Positions 44,450-56,625 of a DNA stretch of 64,000 nucleotides are shown here, in pieces. The notes under the pieces are model-generated. The model had not been told where the DNA came from and did no database searches. It saw nothing but the letters and a program-made list of their open reading frames with translations. How positions within the stretch are numbered: the stretch's first letter is position 1; each line of letters opens with the position of its first letter. The stretch spans positions 1,636,501-1,700,500 of the forward strand of contig JAQFVV010000072.1 in assembly GCA_028023455.1 (NCBI GenBank). The letters are read 5' to 3'. This stretch comes from Epiperipatus broadwayi (Eukaryota; Onychophora; Udeonychophora; Euonychophora; Peripatidae). Made by a program: the position numbers and the translations under genes.

Positions 44450-46454
44450 GTAAGAAGAATTATTTGAATTGCAATATTGTGTCTTTATTTGTGTAGACTG
44501 AAGGATAAAATCTTTCTTTGCTAGTGCAATCAGAATTATTGTGAGAATTAATCAATAAATATTGTTGATATCCTCTTACTTAACTGAATTCACAAAGTGA
44601 TTATTGAATTTCCTCAAAAGTTGATGCATCTTTAAATCACCTTTCATATGTTTTCTATAATGCTATTCAGGTATAAAACAAAGATATGTCTTCCAAAGTT
44701 TAGAAGCTATATCATTCACCTGAGCAGAGTGTTTTTACAAACAGCTCTGACATTTTTACATTGTTTTCCAAATTCTTAATTACTTGTGGCTTCTGTGGAC
44801 ATTAGGATATCTTCTAAATTCCAGCTTTTCATATTTTTAATTTTAAATAAATTAAAAATCTATAACTTGATTCTACATTTTGGCTTTATCAAAGAGTGAA
44901 TTTTGTATGATTAATTTGAATCTGAAATAAACTTCATTATCAGATAAACATTTTAAAACATATATCCGTATCTATAACAACTGTACATTTAAATGGTCAA
45001 ACTTATCACTGCAAGATAATGCTGTGTATGTTCATGAACACCCACATCCATACCCAGAATGAAAGTTGACATTTTAGCTCCTTAGTAGACTATAAACACA
45101 AAATTCTTAAAGCTTATAATGTTTAAATAAATATTAAACATAAAAAAATGCAATTTTCAACCATAAATTATCCCAAAAGTTGTTTACAACCACCTTATTT
45201 TTTATTTTCTTATGGAATCAAAATTACATAATAAAATAAACAAGCAACAGAAAGTATACAATATTATTATCTTTATCCCTAACATACACACAATGTACTC
45301 TAAAGAAAAGATGGCTGGTTGTCTCTCCAAAGTGCTGGCAATGACTTCTATGAATCAATACATGTAGTATAAAGTGATATAGTTTAGATACTCTTCACAA
45401 AAATTTTAAGACATTTTTATGTCTGAATTATGGGTTAAACATGAAATGTGATAGTATGTTTGAGATGTAACACATGATGGAACAATGAGCTAATACTTTG
45501 CTTATGCACACATTTGGGGCCACATATGTTTACATGTTATAATATAATTTTCCTTTTTCTATACCTTGTTTATATTTTTGTCCCATTTTAATTTTAAGTT
45601 TGTATTAGTGTTGTGCCCAGATTCATGATCATCATAAAATGTATAATCATTATATATAAACAGATAGCTAATTGACAGCCAATCCACCTAACCATATAAT
45701 ATTGGCCAATAGATAGGCATACTAGATATTATTAGATACAAAGTAAGTCCTAATCACTCTGCAATTGGAAAGCTTGTCAAATAATGTTTCTATACACATT
45801 GTCCCTTTTAAAAAGAATTGTTGGGAAGTTCTTCACCCTGCAGTGAGCTATTTAAAGGCTGCTTATATATTTTTTAAAATAAAAATATGTTATGTGGTAA
45901 CTAGACAGAATAATCCATATATTCATATATGTTATATGCACATACTGTTTTTTCTTCTATGGCAAACTTTTCTTTCTAAAATATTATAATACTTCACTTA
46001 AAGGTTGTTCTCAATTGTATTCAATCTTTGTCTATATTCCCCAATGAAAGTAATCAATAGTATACCTCTTTAGAAACATGAAATAATCGTTATATTGTAA
46101 ACAGGATCTGTCTATTTCATAAATCCATTCTTTTATTCAAAATAAAATACTCTATTTTGAAGAAGATTGTTACCATTCATTTGTTTCTCATACCTAATCC
46201 AATAAAAATAGGCCCTTGCAATAGTAAATACCATATAACGACATCCAGGAAGCTGAATAATATATATATATGCGCTGTATGCACAGACAATAAAGCTAGA
46301 ACGTATATATTTAAAAGCGAAATTTTAATTATAGACCGTAGCGCTTTCAAAAGATTATTTGCTCTCATACTCATAGCTGTTGTTGTTGTAACTGCGTTGT
46401 AGATATTAGTTTATAACGTTTAGTGACGTAATAATTTAAGTACAGTATATAAAA
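44450..46454. other. AT-rich stretch, nothing recognised
   Basis: About 2 kb. The frames at 45765-45989 and 46157-46402 have no domain I know. Confidence 0.45.
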
Positions 46455-46620
46455 ATAAGATCATGTGATCCCATCTCACATAATGCTTTTCAGCAATGAG
46501 AGCCATAAGCTAGAAGCAAGTCTGGAGATATTAATAGGTTAGCATTAGATATAGAATTTATTAAGCACTACCATTTACTCAATCTTACACTAGGTGGCAC
46601 AACTGGAGTAGAAGAAATAG
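46455..46620 (+). repeat. Diverged family A-like element with hammerhead remnant
   Basis: 'atcatgtgatc', then at 46490-46531 CAGCAATGA (CTGATGA decayed), GAGCCATAAGCTA, GAAGC, AAGTC, TGGAGATATT, then 'gcattagatatagaattta' and 'ctaggtggcac' in family A order. Confidence 0.65.
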
Positions 46621-47540
46621 AATTTGCTAATGAATAATATATATATAGCTTAAATATTAAAAAAAAAAAAAAGAAAAGAAGTAATTTATTTTACTTTATA
46701 TTTTGAAATGCTAAGTAGCTTACATAAAGAAATGATTAGAATTAAAAAGATCAAAAATTTAAAAAAAAATAAAAACTTTATTGAGATTTATAAATAGTTT
46801 CTGGCAAAAAACAAAACACTGCATTTTAAATCATATAATCCATATAAACATAGCAGGTGTTTCTATAGTCGACATCATGACGAATCAGAGAGAAAAGCAC
46901 ACAGAGTTAAAGTAAGTTTCATAATTATTAAAAAATATTTGTTTCTTAAAATAAATATTTAAAAATAATGCTTAATATAAAGAAAGGTTAGTGGCTTGAA
47001 AGATTGTTTCTCCACTAATACATTATCATTTTTAATCGCATATCTTTTTACCTTCTTTGCGCTACTTACTGTAATTTTAGAAGGTAAAAAAAGTATTCTA
47101 TTAACAGCAATATGTAAGCTAAAATCACGTGATAGGTCATGTGGTGATATTAAATAGCTTTACATTAACACTTGTTCTCTTATGCATGCATGCAAAAGAC
47201 TATAAAATCATTATTAACAGTGAAATTGATACTCCAATATATATAAGTATGTACATAGTGACTTACATAGGCATGCATATATATTAAAGCAAAACATGAC
47301 AACAGATAATGTCACACATAGCTTTCACACTTATAATGTTACCACAAAATATTTCATCAATAATGACAAGATAACATTAAGATTTGTATGGGTTTCCTCT
47401 AATTTCTTAGTAGATTTATGATTTTGACTCACTATTAGTCAGAGGTTATATTTATAGCCTATTTAAGAGAGGATTCCGTTTATTACTTATTTTTTGATTT
47501 AATATAAGTAGAATTTATATACTTGGAGTTTTTAGATGTA
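46621..47540. other. AT-rich stretch, nothing recognised
   Basis: Poly-A tracts (46660-46672). No coding region recognised. Confidence 0.45.
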
Positions 47541-48370
47541 ACATATAAGGGATTTGAACACAGGTTTCCAAGCTCCTTTCAGCTATCCACCCTATCTCAT
47601 ACAACCGATACCCATGATATGAAAAAGATAAATGATCTCCAATATAAATTTCATTTTGACCCAGCATTCTTCAGTTGGTTCAGCACCCCCTCCCCCCCCC
47701 CACATATATAATCAGTGTTCAGTTTATATTAAGATAGAAAAATCGTCAAATTTAATAGACCGGATTCAAACTACTTCACCCTCCAACTCTTCAGTCATCC
47801 ATACCATTGAAAATCTGATGATAGAACACCCAAACCCCTTGATAATACCAATATTATTGTCATGCCCATATTAACTTTAAGTCATTCTGACCCTTCAAAT
47901 ATAGGACCTTATCTATTTAAATACACAGAAGGGGGATGGGCAAAATACAGGTTGAATCTGTAATACACATGTATTCAATCAAATATTATAGATTCAGTCT
48001 GTATTCTGCGTACTTAAATGGATAAGGTCCTATACATGAGCAATCAGAGTGACTTAAAGCCAACATGGGCATAACAATAATATAGGCATCATCAAGGAAT
48101 TTGGGTACTACATGATTTTTAATGGTATTAATAGTTGAAGAGTTGGAGTAGATTGAAGCCATTTGCTATCTTAATGTAAACTGAGCACTCATTATATGAG
48201 TGTATGGGAGATGATGATCTGGACCAACTGGTGAGTTCTAAGTTCAGCATGAAATATGTACATTGGAGATCATTTATCTTTTTCACATATATGTGGTCAT
48301 GTGTACCCATTGAATGAGATAGAGTAGATAGCTGAAGGAAGCTTGAAAGCCTATGTTCAAATCCCTTATA
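47541..48370. repeat. Two family B elements head to head, ~820-bp palindrome
   Basis: A minus-strand copy (47541-47945) and a plus-strand copy (47995-48370) mirror each other around a 50-bp centre. Outer ends are 'aagggatttgaacacaggt' and 'cctatgttcaaatccctta'. Ribozyme segments are at 47685-47632 (minus; CTGAAGA, degraded) and 48213-48273 (plus). Confidence 0.85.
48213..48273 (+). ncRNA. Hammerhead ribozyme, family B, complete stem I
   Basis: ATGATCT (48214-48220) and CCAA (48224-48227) pair with AGATCAT (48267-48273) and TTGG (48263-48266), a 4 + 7-bp stem I with a 3-nt bulge. The core is CTGGTGA (CTGATGA expected; A6 to G), followed by a loosened stem II and GAAA (48251-48254). Helix III is ATATGTAC followed by A. 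One essential core base is changed, so it is probably inactive, but the fold is very clear. Confidence 0.85.
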
Positions 48371-48404
48371 AGTTATTGCCTTTTTGTAACCTTGCTTTTA
48401 TAGC

Positions 48405-48770
48405 AGTTGCTGATTTGATTCAAAACTCTGCTGATCTTAAGTTGTTGTTATTTATTCTGGAAGTTTTACCTTTTGATTCACTATTCTAACAATTGGAATA
48501 ATTAATTCCTTATTTTGAAGTCTTTCTACCCTGATTCAAGACTGTGTTTATTTATACCTATGTTATTTTTTTCATTTGTCAGCTATCCTCTTTGATTCAA
48601 TTCTCTGATAGTTTTTAGTTGTCAATTTTATATTCAAATATATTTTATATTTGGTTCGAGATCCTGACTATAATAAAGCAAATTCTTCCATTTTTTGAAT
48701 TCTGGTGTTAATTTTTCATTTTAGAATTGGTTCATCTCTGATTCAAGGCTCTGCTTTGTCATATATTTAT
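48405..48770 (+). repeat. Very degenerate ~60-bp periodic repeat
   Basis: 'ttgattcaaaactctgct' variants recur near 48413, 48472, 48530, 48593, 48653 and 48739. Between them, T-rich spacers hold 'tagttgt/tttatt' words. Regular spacing of 58-63 bp in the first five suggests an old tandem array. Confidence 0.6.
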
Positions 48771-49009
48771 TTTGTTTGGTTTTCTTTTAGATTTCACACT
48801 GACAGTTCTGAAATAATATGTGTTTATACCATATAAAAAACACAGCTTTTAAATATTTCTTCACAACTGTTTGTGTGTGTGTGAAGATGTATGCCTTTTT
48901 TCTAATCAGTTCATTATGAATATAAATAATATTCGGGTATCAAATTAAACAAGCAGAGAGAATGTTTTCCTGAAGGTTTGTGATGAAAGTGTTCTAGTTG
49001 TATCTTTAT

Positions 49010-49125
49010 ACTGGACTATTTCCATCATCTAATATGTGTATTGAATGTCTTTACAAAAATTTAACTTTATTTAAATATTCCAAATACATTCAACTATGTA
49101 CATTAGATAATGGAAATAGTGCAAT
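49010..49125. repeat. Family D arms-only fold-back
   Basis: 'gactatttccatcatctaat' to 'ccaaatacattcaacta', then a shortened inverse 'attagataatggaaatagt'. It matches the arms of 40637-41022 without the tRNA-headed interior. Confidence 0.8.
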
Positions 49126-50148
49126 ATAAAAATACAAGCAAAGAGAATATATTATCAGTTTCCATTCAGTTGCTAGAATTCGATAGGTTAGATAATTTTT
49201 TCATTGGCCTATTCTTCAAAATATTTCATTAAATATAAATTCAGCGGGACAATTCTATCAACTATTTCAAAATCCACTGAATCATCTAGACATTTTCCAA
49301 AATAAAATAAAAAAATTAAAAATTTGTAAAAAAAAAAACCTGAAATTTGCTGCAAAGGATATCATTTTCATTGCAAATGGTGGCCTTCTGACTAGACAAG
49401 AATCACATGGTTAAAACTAATTATAAATAATAATATCACTTAGATATTATATTTTTTTACATTTTATCAAGGTCAATTTTCAAGGCATGCCAGAAGTACC
49501 CCCCCCCAAAAAAAAAAAAAAAAAACTTCAGTACTATTATTCTGTTTATTGAGAAATTATGTAAAAACTATTGCTAATATTAATTTACTATTTTCTTTCA
49601 AAACTAAGTTTTCATTAAACATAAATAATATTTAAAATATATCCCTTTTCTTTTTAAACTTATATGTCCTGCTTTAATCATATATACATTTCATCACATT
49701 TTTTTTATTAAAAAAGCTTCATTATTAAACTAATCTTTATATGTGTAAAAACCCTTCACGAATGTTTAATTACTTAGTATAATCTTTGTCAAGTTTTATA
49801 CATATTTTAATTTTTTACTTATTTATATAATATTTTTATCTTTGTGTTTCAAATAAATTTCTGAAATATAATTAAACCTTGGTAAAGATTAAGTACATAA
49901 TTGAAATGTCCAAGGAATAGTTCTTAGGTGTATAAAGATTAGTTCAGTAATAAACAAGCTTATTTTAAAAAAGAAAGAAGTTGTAATGAAATTTATATAA
50001 ATAAATATAATGTATTTTTTATATGGTATTTAAAATTTTTTGAATTATTTTTGCTTTTATCTTAACTTGTATATATGTTTTTTCAAATATATCATAAATA
50101 AAAACATGCACATTCACATATGTACATATTTTTTATGACAATGTAAAC
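49126..50148. other. AT-rich stretch, nothing recognised
   Basis: C8-A17 homopolymer junction at about 49500-49524. No coding region recognised. Confidence 0.45.
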
Positions 50149-50248
50149 TTACTACACACACAACCATGATGTCAATGTACCATGTGATTAGAATCAAATT
50201 TACTACACAGACAATGATGATGTCAATGTACCATGTGATTAGAATAAA
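50149..50248 (+). repeat. 50-bp tandem duplication
   Basis: 'ttactacaca.acaa.gatga' plus 'tgtcaatgtaccatgtgatt' plus 'agaat' occurs from 50149 and from 50199. Confidence 0.95.
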
Positions 50249-50279
50249 TATAGTAAAATGAAAGTTATTAATATATTAT

Positions 50280-50535
50280 TATACCACATGATCACCATTT
50301 CATATGCTTACGCATGCTGTTAATAAAAGCAGCCAACTCTCCATACAGTAGTATTCTAAGATCTATTGCAGCACTCTTAAATCCAAGGCTCTTCTCTGAT
50401 GAAAGTCATAATATGAAACTAGTCTGTGGATGTTGGATGAGTAGGCACTAGATAAAGATTTTATGCACAAACCTTCCTGTATCCATTGATTATAAAAGTT
50501 TGCACTTGGTGGCACTACAGGATGGAGGGTTTGGT
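50280..50535 (+). repeat. Family A element with intact ribozyme boxes
   Basis: 'ccacatgatcaccatttc', 'aactctccatacagtagt', the ribozyme (50383-50436), 'gatgagtaggcactagata', 'ttttatgcacaaaccttcct', 'atccattgatta' and 'ggtggcactac' follow in family order. Confidence 0.85.
50383..50436 (+). ncRNA. Hammerhead ribozyme, family A, all catalytic boxes intact
   Basis: CCAAGG, CTCTTCT, CTGATGA (50397-50403), AAGTCATAATAT, GAAAC, TA, GTC, TGTGGATGTTGG. Outer stem I (CCAA/TTGG) is kept, but the inner stem I (TTCT against TGTGGA) and stem II carry mismatches. The core and GTC triplet are those of an active ribozyme; folding stability is doubtful. Confidence 0.8.
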
Positions 50536-52534
50536 ACTTTTATATTATTATACATAGAAAAAAGTGGAATAAAGTTGAATTAATTATTCCATGCAGTTAC
50601 ATTTAATAATTATTCATCGTTAATTAAAGCATATTTAGGTTTAAAATGTCATGATAATTTCTAGCTTAATAACTAATTGGTAATAAACATTAAGATATTT
50701 ATCTGGAGAGAAAGAGATATTGTTAAATACTTAAGCAACATATAATAAAGATTTGTGAGAGGTCATCAACTGTGCCATTTGATGAGTACTGGCTCAATAT
50801 AAAATTCAACTTGGAACTTAACTACTTTGCTGTTAAATACAGTTAGATTTTGTCCCATTTTAATTCTCATTCATGTTATTTATGGTTCATGTGCATTGTT
50901 TGTGCCATCTCTTGGTCAATTTTGAGTACATTTTCTTCATTTCAGGCTTATTTTATAGGAAATTCAAAATTTTAGTTCTAAAAAAGTCCACATATGGTGA
51001 TATATTTTGGAAAAAAACAATTTACATTGCTACATACTGGTGTGCAGACCAGCCTCTTTTCTCTGATTGGATGACTGCCAACTCTGGAAATTATGCCGTA
51101 GGCAGTTCTAAATGACAAAGTCAGAAATCAAAACAAAATGTTTTACACATTCATAATTGATTTGGAACGTAAATAAATATATTTATCGTAATTTTTTTAC
51201 ATTCATAATTAAGATTTTATATTACTTTATCGAAATATAAAGTTTAATTCGAAAATTTTTAAATTTTACAAGGAAAGTAAGTGTGGGAAAGTGACCGCTC
51301 TTCAAGAAAAATGAATAATGTTGACCACTACAGAATTGAATAATGAGACACCAGCATTCACATAGATTGATTGAAATGTAATTCTTTTGATTTACTGCTG
51401 GCTATTTTAAAAATGTTTTTCTTATATTTTTCTTCAGTTATTAATATTATTTTTAATTTTTCATTACATTTAACCAATTTGAATCTAAAATTATTCAATT
51501 TTTAGAAGCTGAATTGAAACAATTCTGTGTATTTTAGATTAATATTTTATCAATAGAAACAGACGGGAAATGAAACTGATGAACAATAGTTCTTAGATTT
51601 AAGTAATGGACAAATACAAAAATTAGCCAAAGGTTTTACAAGTTGATGTTGACATCAAAAAGGTTAACATTACAGTGTAAATATATCTATATATACTAAA
51701 TTGTATTTTAATTTTTTAAATATTTTTTTTAGTATTTCCCCCAAACTTTTTAATCTTTTAAATTAAATCTGCTAATCCTCTAACATCTATCTGTTGTTTT
51801 TTTTTTTTTTTTGGCAATTTTTAATGTTCAGTACATATATTTTAATCTTACAAATTATGTCATTTTGTTTAATGCTTATTAAATTCATTGTATACCAATT
51901 TCTTAAAGAGGTAAGTAATTTGTTTTATCTCATACATATGTGTCATTACCTATAATTAATTACATCTGATCAAATTTATCTAACTGGCCATTTTTTTACA
52001 ACACATATATTTCTCTTGCCTACCATAGTTAATTCTATTCATTAGAGATCTAACAACTAATGCTGATGATATTTTTTCAATTTCATATCCCCAAAAAGAT
52101 TTTTCCTAGAAACAGAAAAGCCTTTTAATAAGGACATAAAAAGTTTTAAAATCTTTTTCACAGACTGGAGTCTTATTCCTAAGTCAGCAAAGAGTGCACA
52201 TCAACTTTTTATCTGAATAATAAGAGAACATCTCATAAATTACACTCTTCTGCAATTATACACTAAAATACAATCTTACATTATGCTACTTAGGAATGGT
52301 CTTGGATCACAGTCTAATTAATTTTTATAAAAAAATTAGATCTAAAATAATTTCTAGGCATCTTCAAAAGTTAGATGCATTAGCATGTTTAATTTTTTAA
52401 AAATATATTTAAAATTTCCATACCACCACACAATCTTGAGATATAGAAATAAAGATATCTAAAATGATAAATTATTCCAAAATGCATTTCATGCTGAACT
52501 GAGATTTAAAGTTTGTATCTAGGCTAGAAATGAT
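50536..52534. other. AT-rich stretch, nothing recognised
   Basis: The 80-codon frame at 50873-51115 has no recognised domain. T16 tract near 51797. Confidence 0.4.
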
Positions 52535-52717
52535 ATAATAATCTTTAGTTTAATAAAAGATTAGTAATACTCATTAACATATTTATCTGAAATGAATGGT
52601 GATAAAAGTTGTGAGTGCAAAAAAATGATGCTTATAAATCAAACTGCAATTATGATGCTTATAAATCAAACTGCAATTATATATATATATATAATTGCAG
52701 ATTGATTTATAAGCATC

Positions 52718-52757
<40 letters not shown>

Positions 52758-52912
52758 ATTCAAGGTTTATCATATGGACAGTAATAACATGATAATCTCT
52801 ACTATAATAAGTGATTAATAATAATCCTTAATGTATTTATTGGAAATGAATGGAGTTAAAGTTGGGAGTGCAAAAAAATTGACACTGGTAAATCAAACAA
52901 TAATTATATATA
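52535..52912 (+). repeat. Repeat S duplicated around a TA-centred palindrome
   Basis: 'aatctttagtttaataaaag' to 'gagtgcaaaaaaatga' and 'cttataaatcaaactgcaat' recurs at 52790-52900 and 54760-54850. Between copies, 52626-52720 forms a palindrome ('gatgcttataaatcaa' / 'ttgatttataagcatc') with TA runs in the loop and after the right arm. Confidence 0.8.
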
Positions 52913-53711
52913 TTGTAACATGAGCGAAATATATATGTTAAAGCTACACATATATAGCTGCGCTACATATTTTCATTTTAAGAGAAAATAGAAGACAGTG
53001 ATTAATTTATTAAAAACGAAATAATATAAAAAGTTTAGGATTGGGATGGGGGTAATTCTTAAGTAAAGATTGAAGCAAGCTCTCCTTATTTATAAATTAC
53101 AGGTAAAAAAAATGTATGAATGAAAAAAGAAACAACAAATAAATGTAAAAATCAAAACAAAAATTAATTTGTAAAAAGAAAAACTTTTAAATGTAATTAG
53201 TAAAAGATTATTGGCTGATAAAAGAAAAAGTAGAACTAACAATGAAATTAATTAAAACAGCCCAAACTGTTTCATCAAATGATGAACTAGTTATATTAAT
53301 CTTGAAATGAGATTAGATAGCAGAAAAATGCAAGAATTAATTAAACTTGATTTCAGTCATGATAAAAATAAAACAATGAGAGGGAGAAATATAGAAGAGA
53401 GAAGAGAAATTAATTAGAAGAGATTATTATGTAATTTCAGAATATAAGCATTATTGCTATTATTATTAACACTCTGCTGTGATAGTATTACTATTCAAAC
53501 TAAAGAAGAGAAGATGGTCCAAAAAATTGTTGGAAAAGCTGTCCGTGTTTTCAGTATGCTCATTCCTCAACGCAGTCATCAATGAAGACAGACTTATCAA
53601 CATGCAATGTTAAAGAACAGTAGGAGTGTTCGGCTAGCCTTCGAGCACCAGTCCTCAATACTGTCAGATGTTTTCAACCTGGAACCAATGCCTGACCTAT
53701 GATATGTGAGC
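52913..53711. other. AT-rich stretch; slightly GC-richer patch at 53530-53700
   Basis: The 53530-53700 patch may be part of a decayed element. No frame or motif recognised. Confidence 0.35.
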
Positions 53712-53790
53712 TGATAAACATCACATGATCACCATTTCTTATGCTTTTTTATAACTGTTATTAAAAAGGGCAAAACTCACTATACGTATT
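53712..53790 (+). repeat. Family A terminal fragment
   Basis: 'aaacatcacatgatcaccat' and 'tcttatgc', then 'ggcaaaactcactatac', match the family A left end only. Confidence 0.7.
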
Positions 53791-54720
53791 GCCTGATATG
53801 TGAGCTGCAGATAATCTCCCTCTCTCCCATTATCAACTTGAAGAATGGAAATTAAACTAAAAACCATCGATGGAAATCAAAAGGTCAACTGGTTGGTAGT
53901 CAACAAGTAAAAAGAAACAGATAGAAAACTGAACAAATGAAGGTGTGTGCTAAAACCTGGGTAAATAAACTTTTTCTTTTTTTTCTCTCCATTATAAATA
54001 GCTAGAGATATAAAATGTTAATGAATGAACTCTCATGGACTATTAAAACTAAAGCCTAAAGTAATATTTAATATTTCTTATGAAAACTTTATTATATTAT
54101 GTTATACTTATATGCGCGTATAAAATAAATATTGGTTTGTTTTATTGTTACTTGGTCGATTCTCTCTCTCTCTCTCTTGTAACTGCTTCACCAGTAAATA
54201 AGTCTTTAAATAAGTATATATTCTGGGTAAAGGTGTCAACGACCCCCCTTTACAACTGAGAAGAAAAGCTAGCCATGGGATATTTCAAGCAGTGGATTGT
54301 AAGCTTGTCGTCCAAAGAATGCTGACTATATAACCTATGGTTGGTTCTCAAAACAAATAAAATGCTTTGAATGGCAGGGTTTGAACCCAGCAGTCAAGGT
54401 TGGGCCACAGTCAGTAAATATGGTTGTGTTATGCTTTGTATAGCTCGATCTGACCATGATTATCATTGATGGCTTTGCTATCAATGGTATTTATTCTCCA
54501 CTCTGCTTGAAGGGCTGGTCTGTTCCTGTAGTATTAAAGTTATAAAATAATTACCAAGAAGGTATGTATTAAGCATTACAAGTTAAGCTTATTGTTGATA
54601 TTAGACTAGTTAATGTAAATTCTAAAGCTTAATAGTTTAGATTCCAAAAATTATTATAAAAGGTATTTAAACCTAGCAAAAATAAACCTCCTATTCAGAC
54701 CTGGTTCAATGCATATAAAT
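53791..54720. other. Mixed stretch with (TC)n and unassigned GC-richer block
   Basis: (TC)n at 54160-54177. The block 54230-54530 is richer in GC and contains 'ggcagggtttgaacccagc', which could be a tRNA-type box B but lacks a convincing box A. Confidence 0.35.
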
Positions 54721-54721
54721 A

Positions 54722-54858
54722 AAATTCAAGGTTTATCTTATGGATAGTAATAACACAATAATCTCTAGTATAATAAATGATTAATAATAATCATTAATGT
54801 GAAGTGAATGGTGTCAAAGTTGCATAAAGTTTGACACTTGGATATCAAACTGTAACAA
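54722..54858 (+). repeat. Repeat S, distant copy
   Basis: 'ttcaaggtttatcttatgga', 'agtaataacacaataatctc' and 'gattaataataatcattaat' match 52757-52840. Confidence 0.8.
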
Positions 54859-56439
54859 TTTAGCATATTTTACTGATCAATCCCATGTTAATGTTAGGGA
54901 GGAAAGTACCCAAATAAATTTCTGAACATGTAATTCTATATTACCATGAAAAACATTAAATATAATACTTGCAGTAACTTCCCTTTATATACTTTTCCAT
55001 CAGAATATATATGAACAGCAATAATCATTTCAAAATTCTATATATCTTAAAAAATGATTCTGGCCATTCAACAGCAAATAACTACTTGTGTGAAAATAAA
55101 GACATTCACATCATGTGATACTATAATCTTTGATATAGCCTAGGACCAAAAAGTGGTTTCTACTTTTAGTACATAATATCTGAGACTTTTCATTACATTA
55201 TTGATAAAACAAATGGAAGTGAAACAATTAGTTTTATTAAAATAGTGCAGTAACTTTACCATGGCATTATCAAATATTTCCAGTTATTTTCACCCTATCC
55301 TAGAACCATCTACTGTAAATATGAATAATAAGTTGACATCATGTAGTATAATGCTATAACGTACTTATCCCTAGACTGATTTCTCTGTAGCTTTATCAAT
55401 GGAGACTAGAATTCCAAATAGGAACTAATGCATTTTTGCATCTACCCATCATATTTTATTTTTTATACAAATCAAACTAATAGCCTAAAAAAATTTCAAG
55501 ACTTTGAACACCAACTATCTCACATTCACATTTATATAGACCTGACTTCAGTGCCAGTTTCTATATATTTTAGAGGCTTAATCAACATGGTATATATTGA
55601 TTATTCCATATCACAGTAGATACCTAAAAAATAATTATTTTGGTAAGTTGATAGGAAATTCCTTATTGTACAAATAGTTACTAAGGCTTGCCATTAAAGT
55701 TAAATGTACCATTGAAAAACTCAGCAGTTTTGGATTATGCCTAAGCTTACCAGAAATACATAATGAGTATGTTAAGGAATTTCCCCAATCATGTGATAGA
55801 ATGTTTAATTTTAAATGACAGATACAGTTAAAAAGTTTGAAAATGGTAATATTTTAATGCAGCAACTTACGGATGCCAAGCCAAACTCCAAATATATCTC
55901 TGACAAATCTTCACCCAACTGTATGATGACAATTGGTTTTGAAAATTGGCATAGTGTTGGTTCAAATGCCTTAACGTTGAAATTGATTGTGTTAAGAGAA
56001 GATTCTGACTACCATGCAATGGTAATTTCCTTTTTAAATAAAGTTTGAATAATTTTTTTAGAATCAATAATTATTTATTCATTGAATAATCTGCATATAT
56101 ATGTTATCATTGTCATCAATAGCTCTTGCAAATGTGTATGGTCATTCTAATTCATATAAAAAATTGAAACACAAACATAAAATAATATATTACAGATGTT
56201 TCATGATGACTTATACAATAAGTTTTGTGAAAGATATACAAATTATCTTATGAACTTTTAACAAATACGTCTACTAGAAGAAAATCCTAAATCATTATTC
56301 TATTTATTTGATATTTTGTGACACTGTATCTAATTAGTCAAAATAAGTCATAGATCACATGACCCAATTCTCTTAAGCTTGTAAGATATAATCAATGAGG
56401 ATTGCCAATTCCTCAACAAACTTTGTGATAAATGCTTAG
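54859..56439. other. AT-rich stretch with a hammerhead-like remnant
   Basis: Minus strand 55422-55372 reads TCTCCA, TTGATAA, AGCTACAGA, GAAAT, CAGTC, TAGGGA, the order of the ribozyme with a mutated first box. The plus-strand frame 55815-56048 (77 codons, followed by an AATAAA at 56036) is not recognised. Confidence 0.4.
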
Positions 56440-56625
56440 TTAGCCAGAGCCGGCATTTAAAATATCTGTCAGGACCCTCTTCCAAACCTCTGACCATGGT
56501 TTCGTGCTTTGGTACTCCTCAAAGAGGGGTGCTAGGATGGGTTCAGACACTCCCATTTGGAAAGACTTCAATGTTTGTCTAATCTGAATTTTCCACTGCA
56601 TTCCATCTTCAGCCATATCTTCCAA
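56440..56625 (-). other. GC-richer 61-codon frame, unassigned
   Basis: The minus-strand frame starts MEDMAEDGMQWKIQIRQ, continues with FQMGVSEPILAPLFEEYQ, and ends VLTDILNAGSG. Amino-acid composition and GC content are more protein-like than the surroundings. I do not recognise the family. It could be a single exon, a retroposed fragment, or part of a transposon polyprotein. No splice sites or neighbours are clear enough to choose. Confidence 0.35.

Noticed and set aside
47523-47874. Two frames over a family B element
   Set aside because: They lie within a dispersed repeat whose other copies do not conserve the frame.
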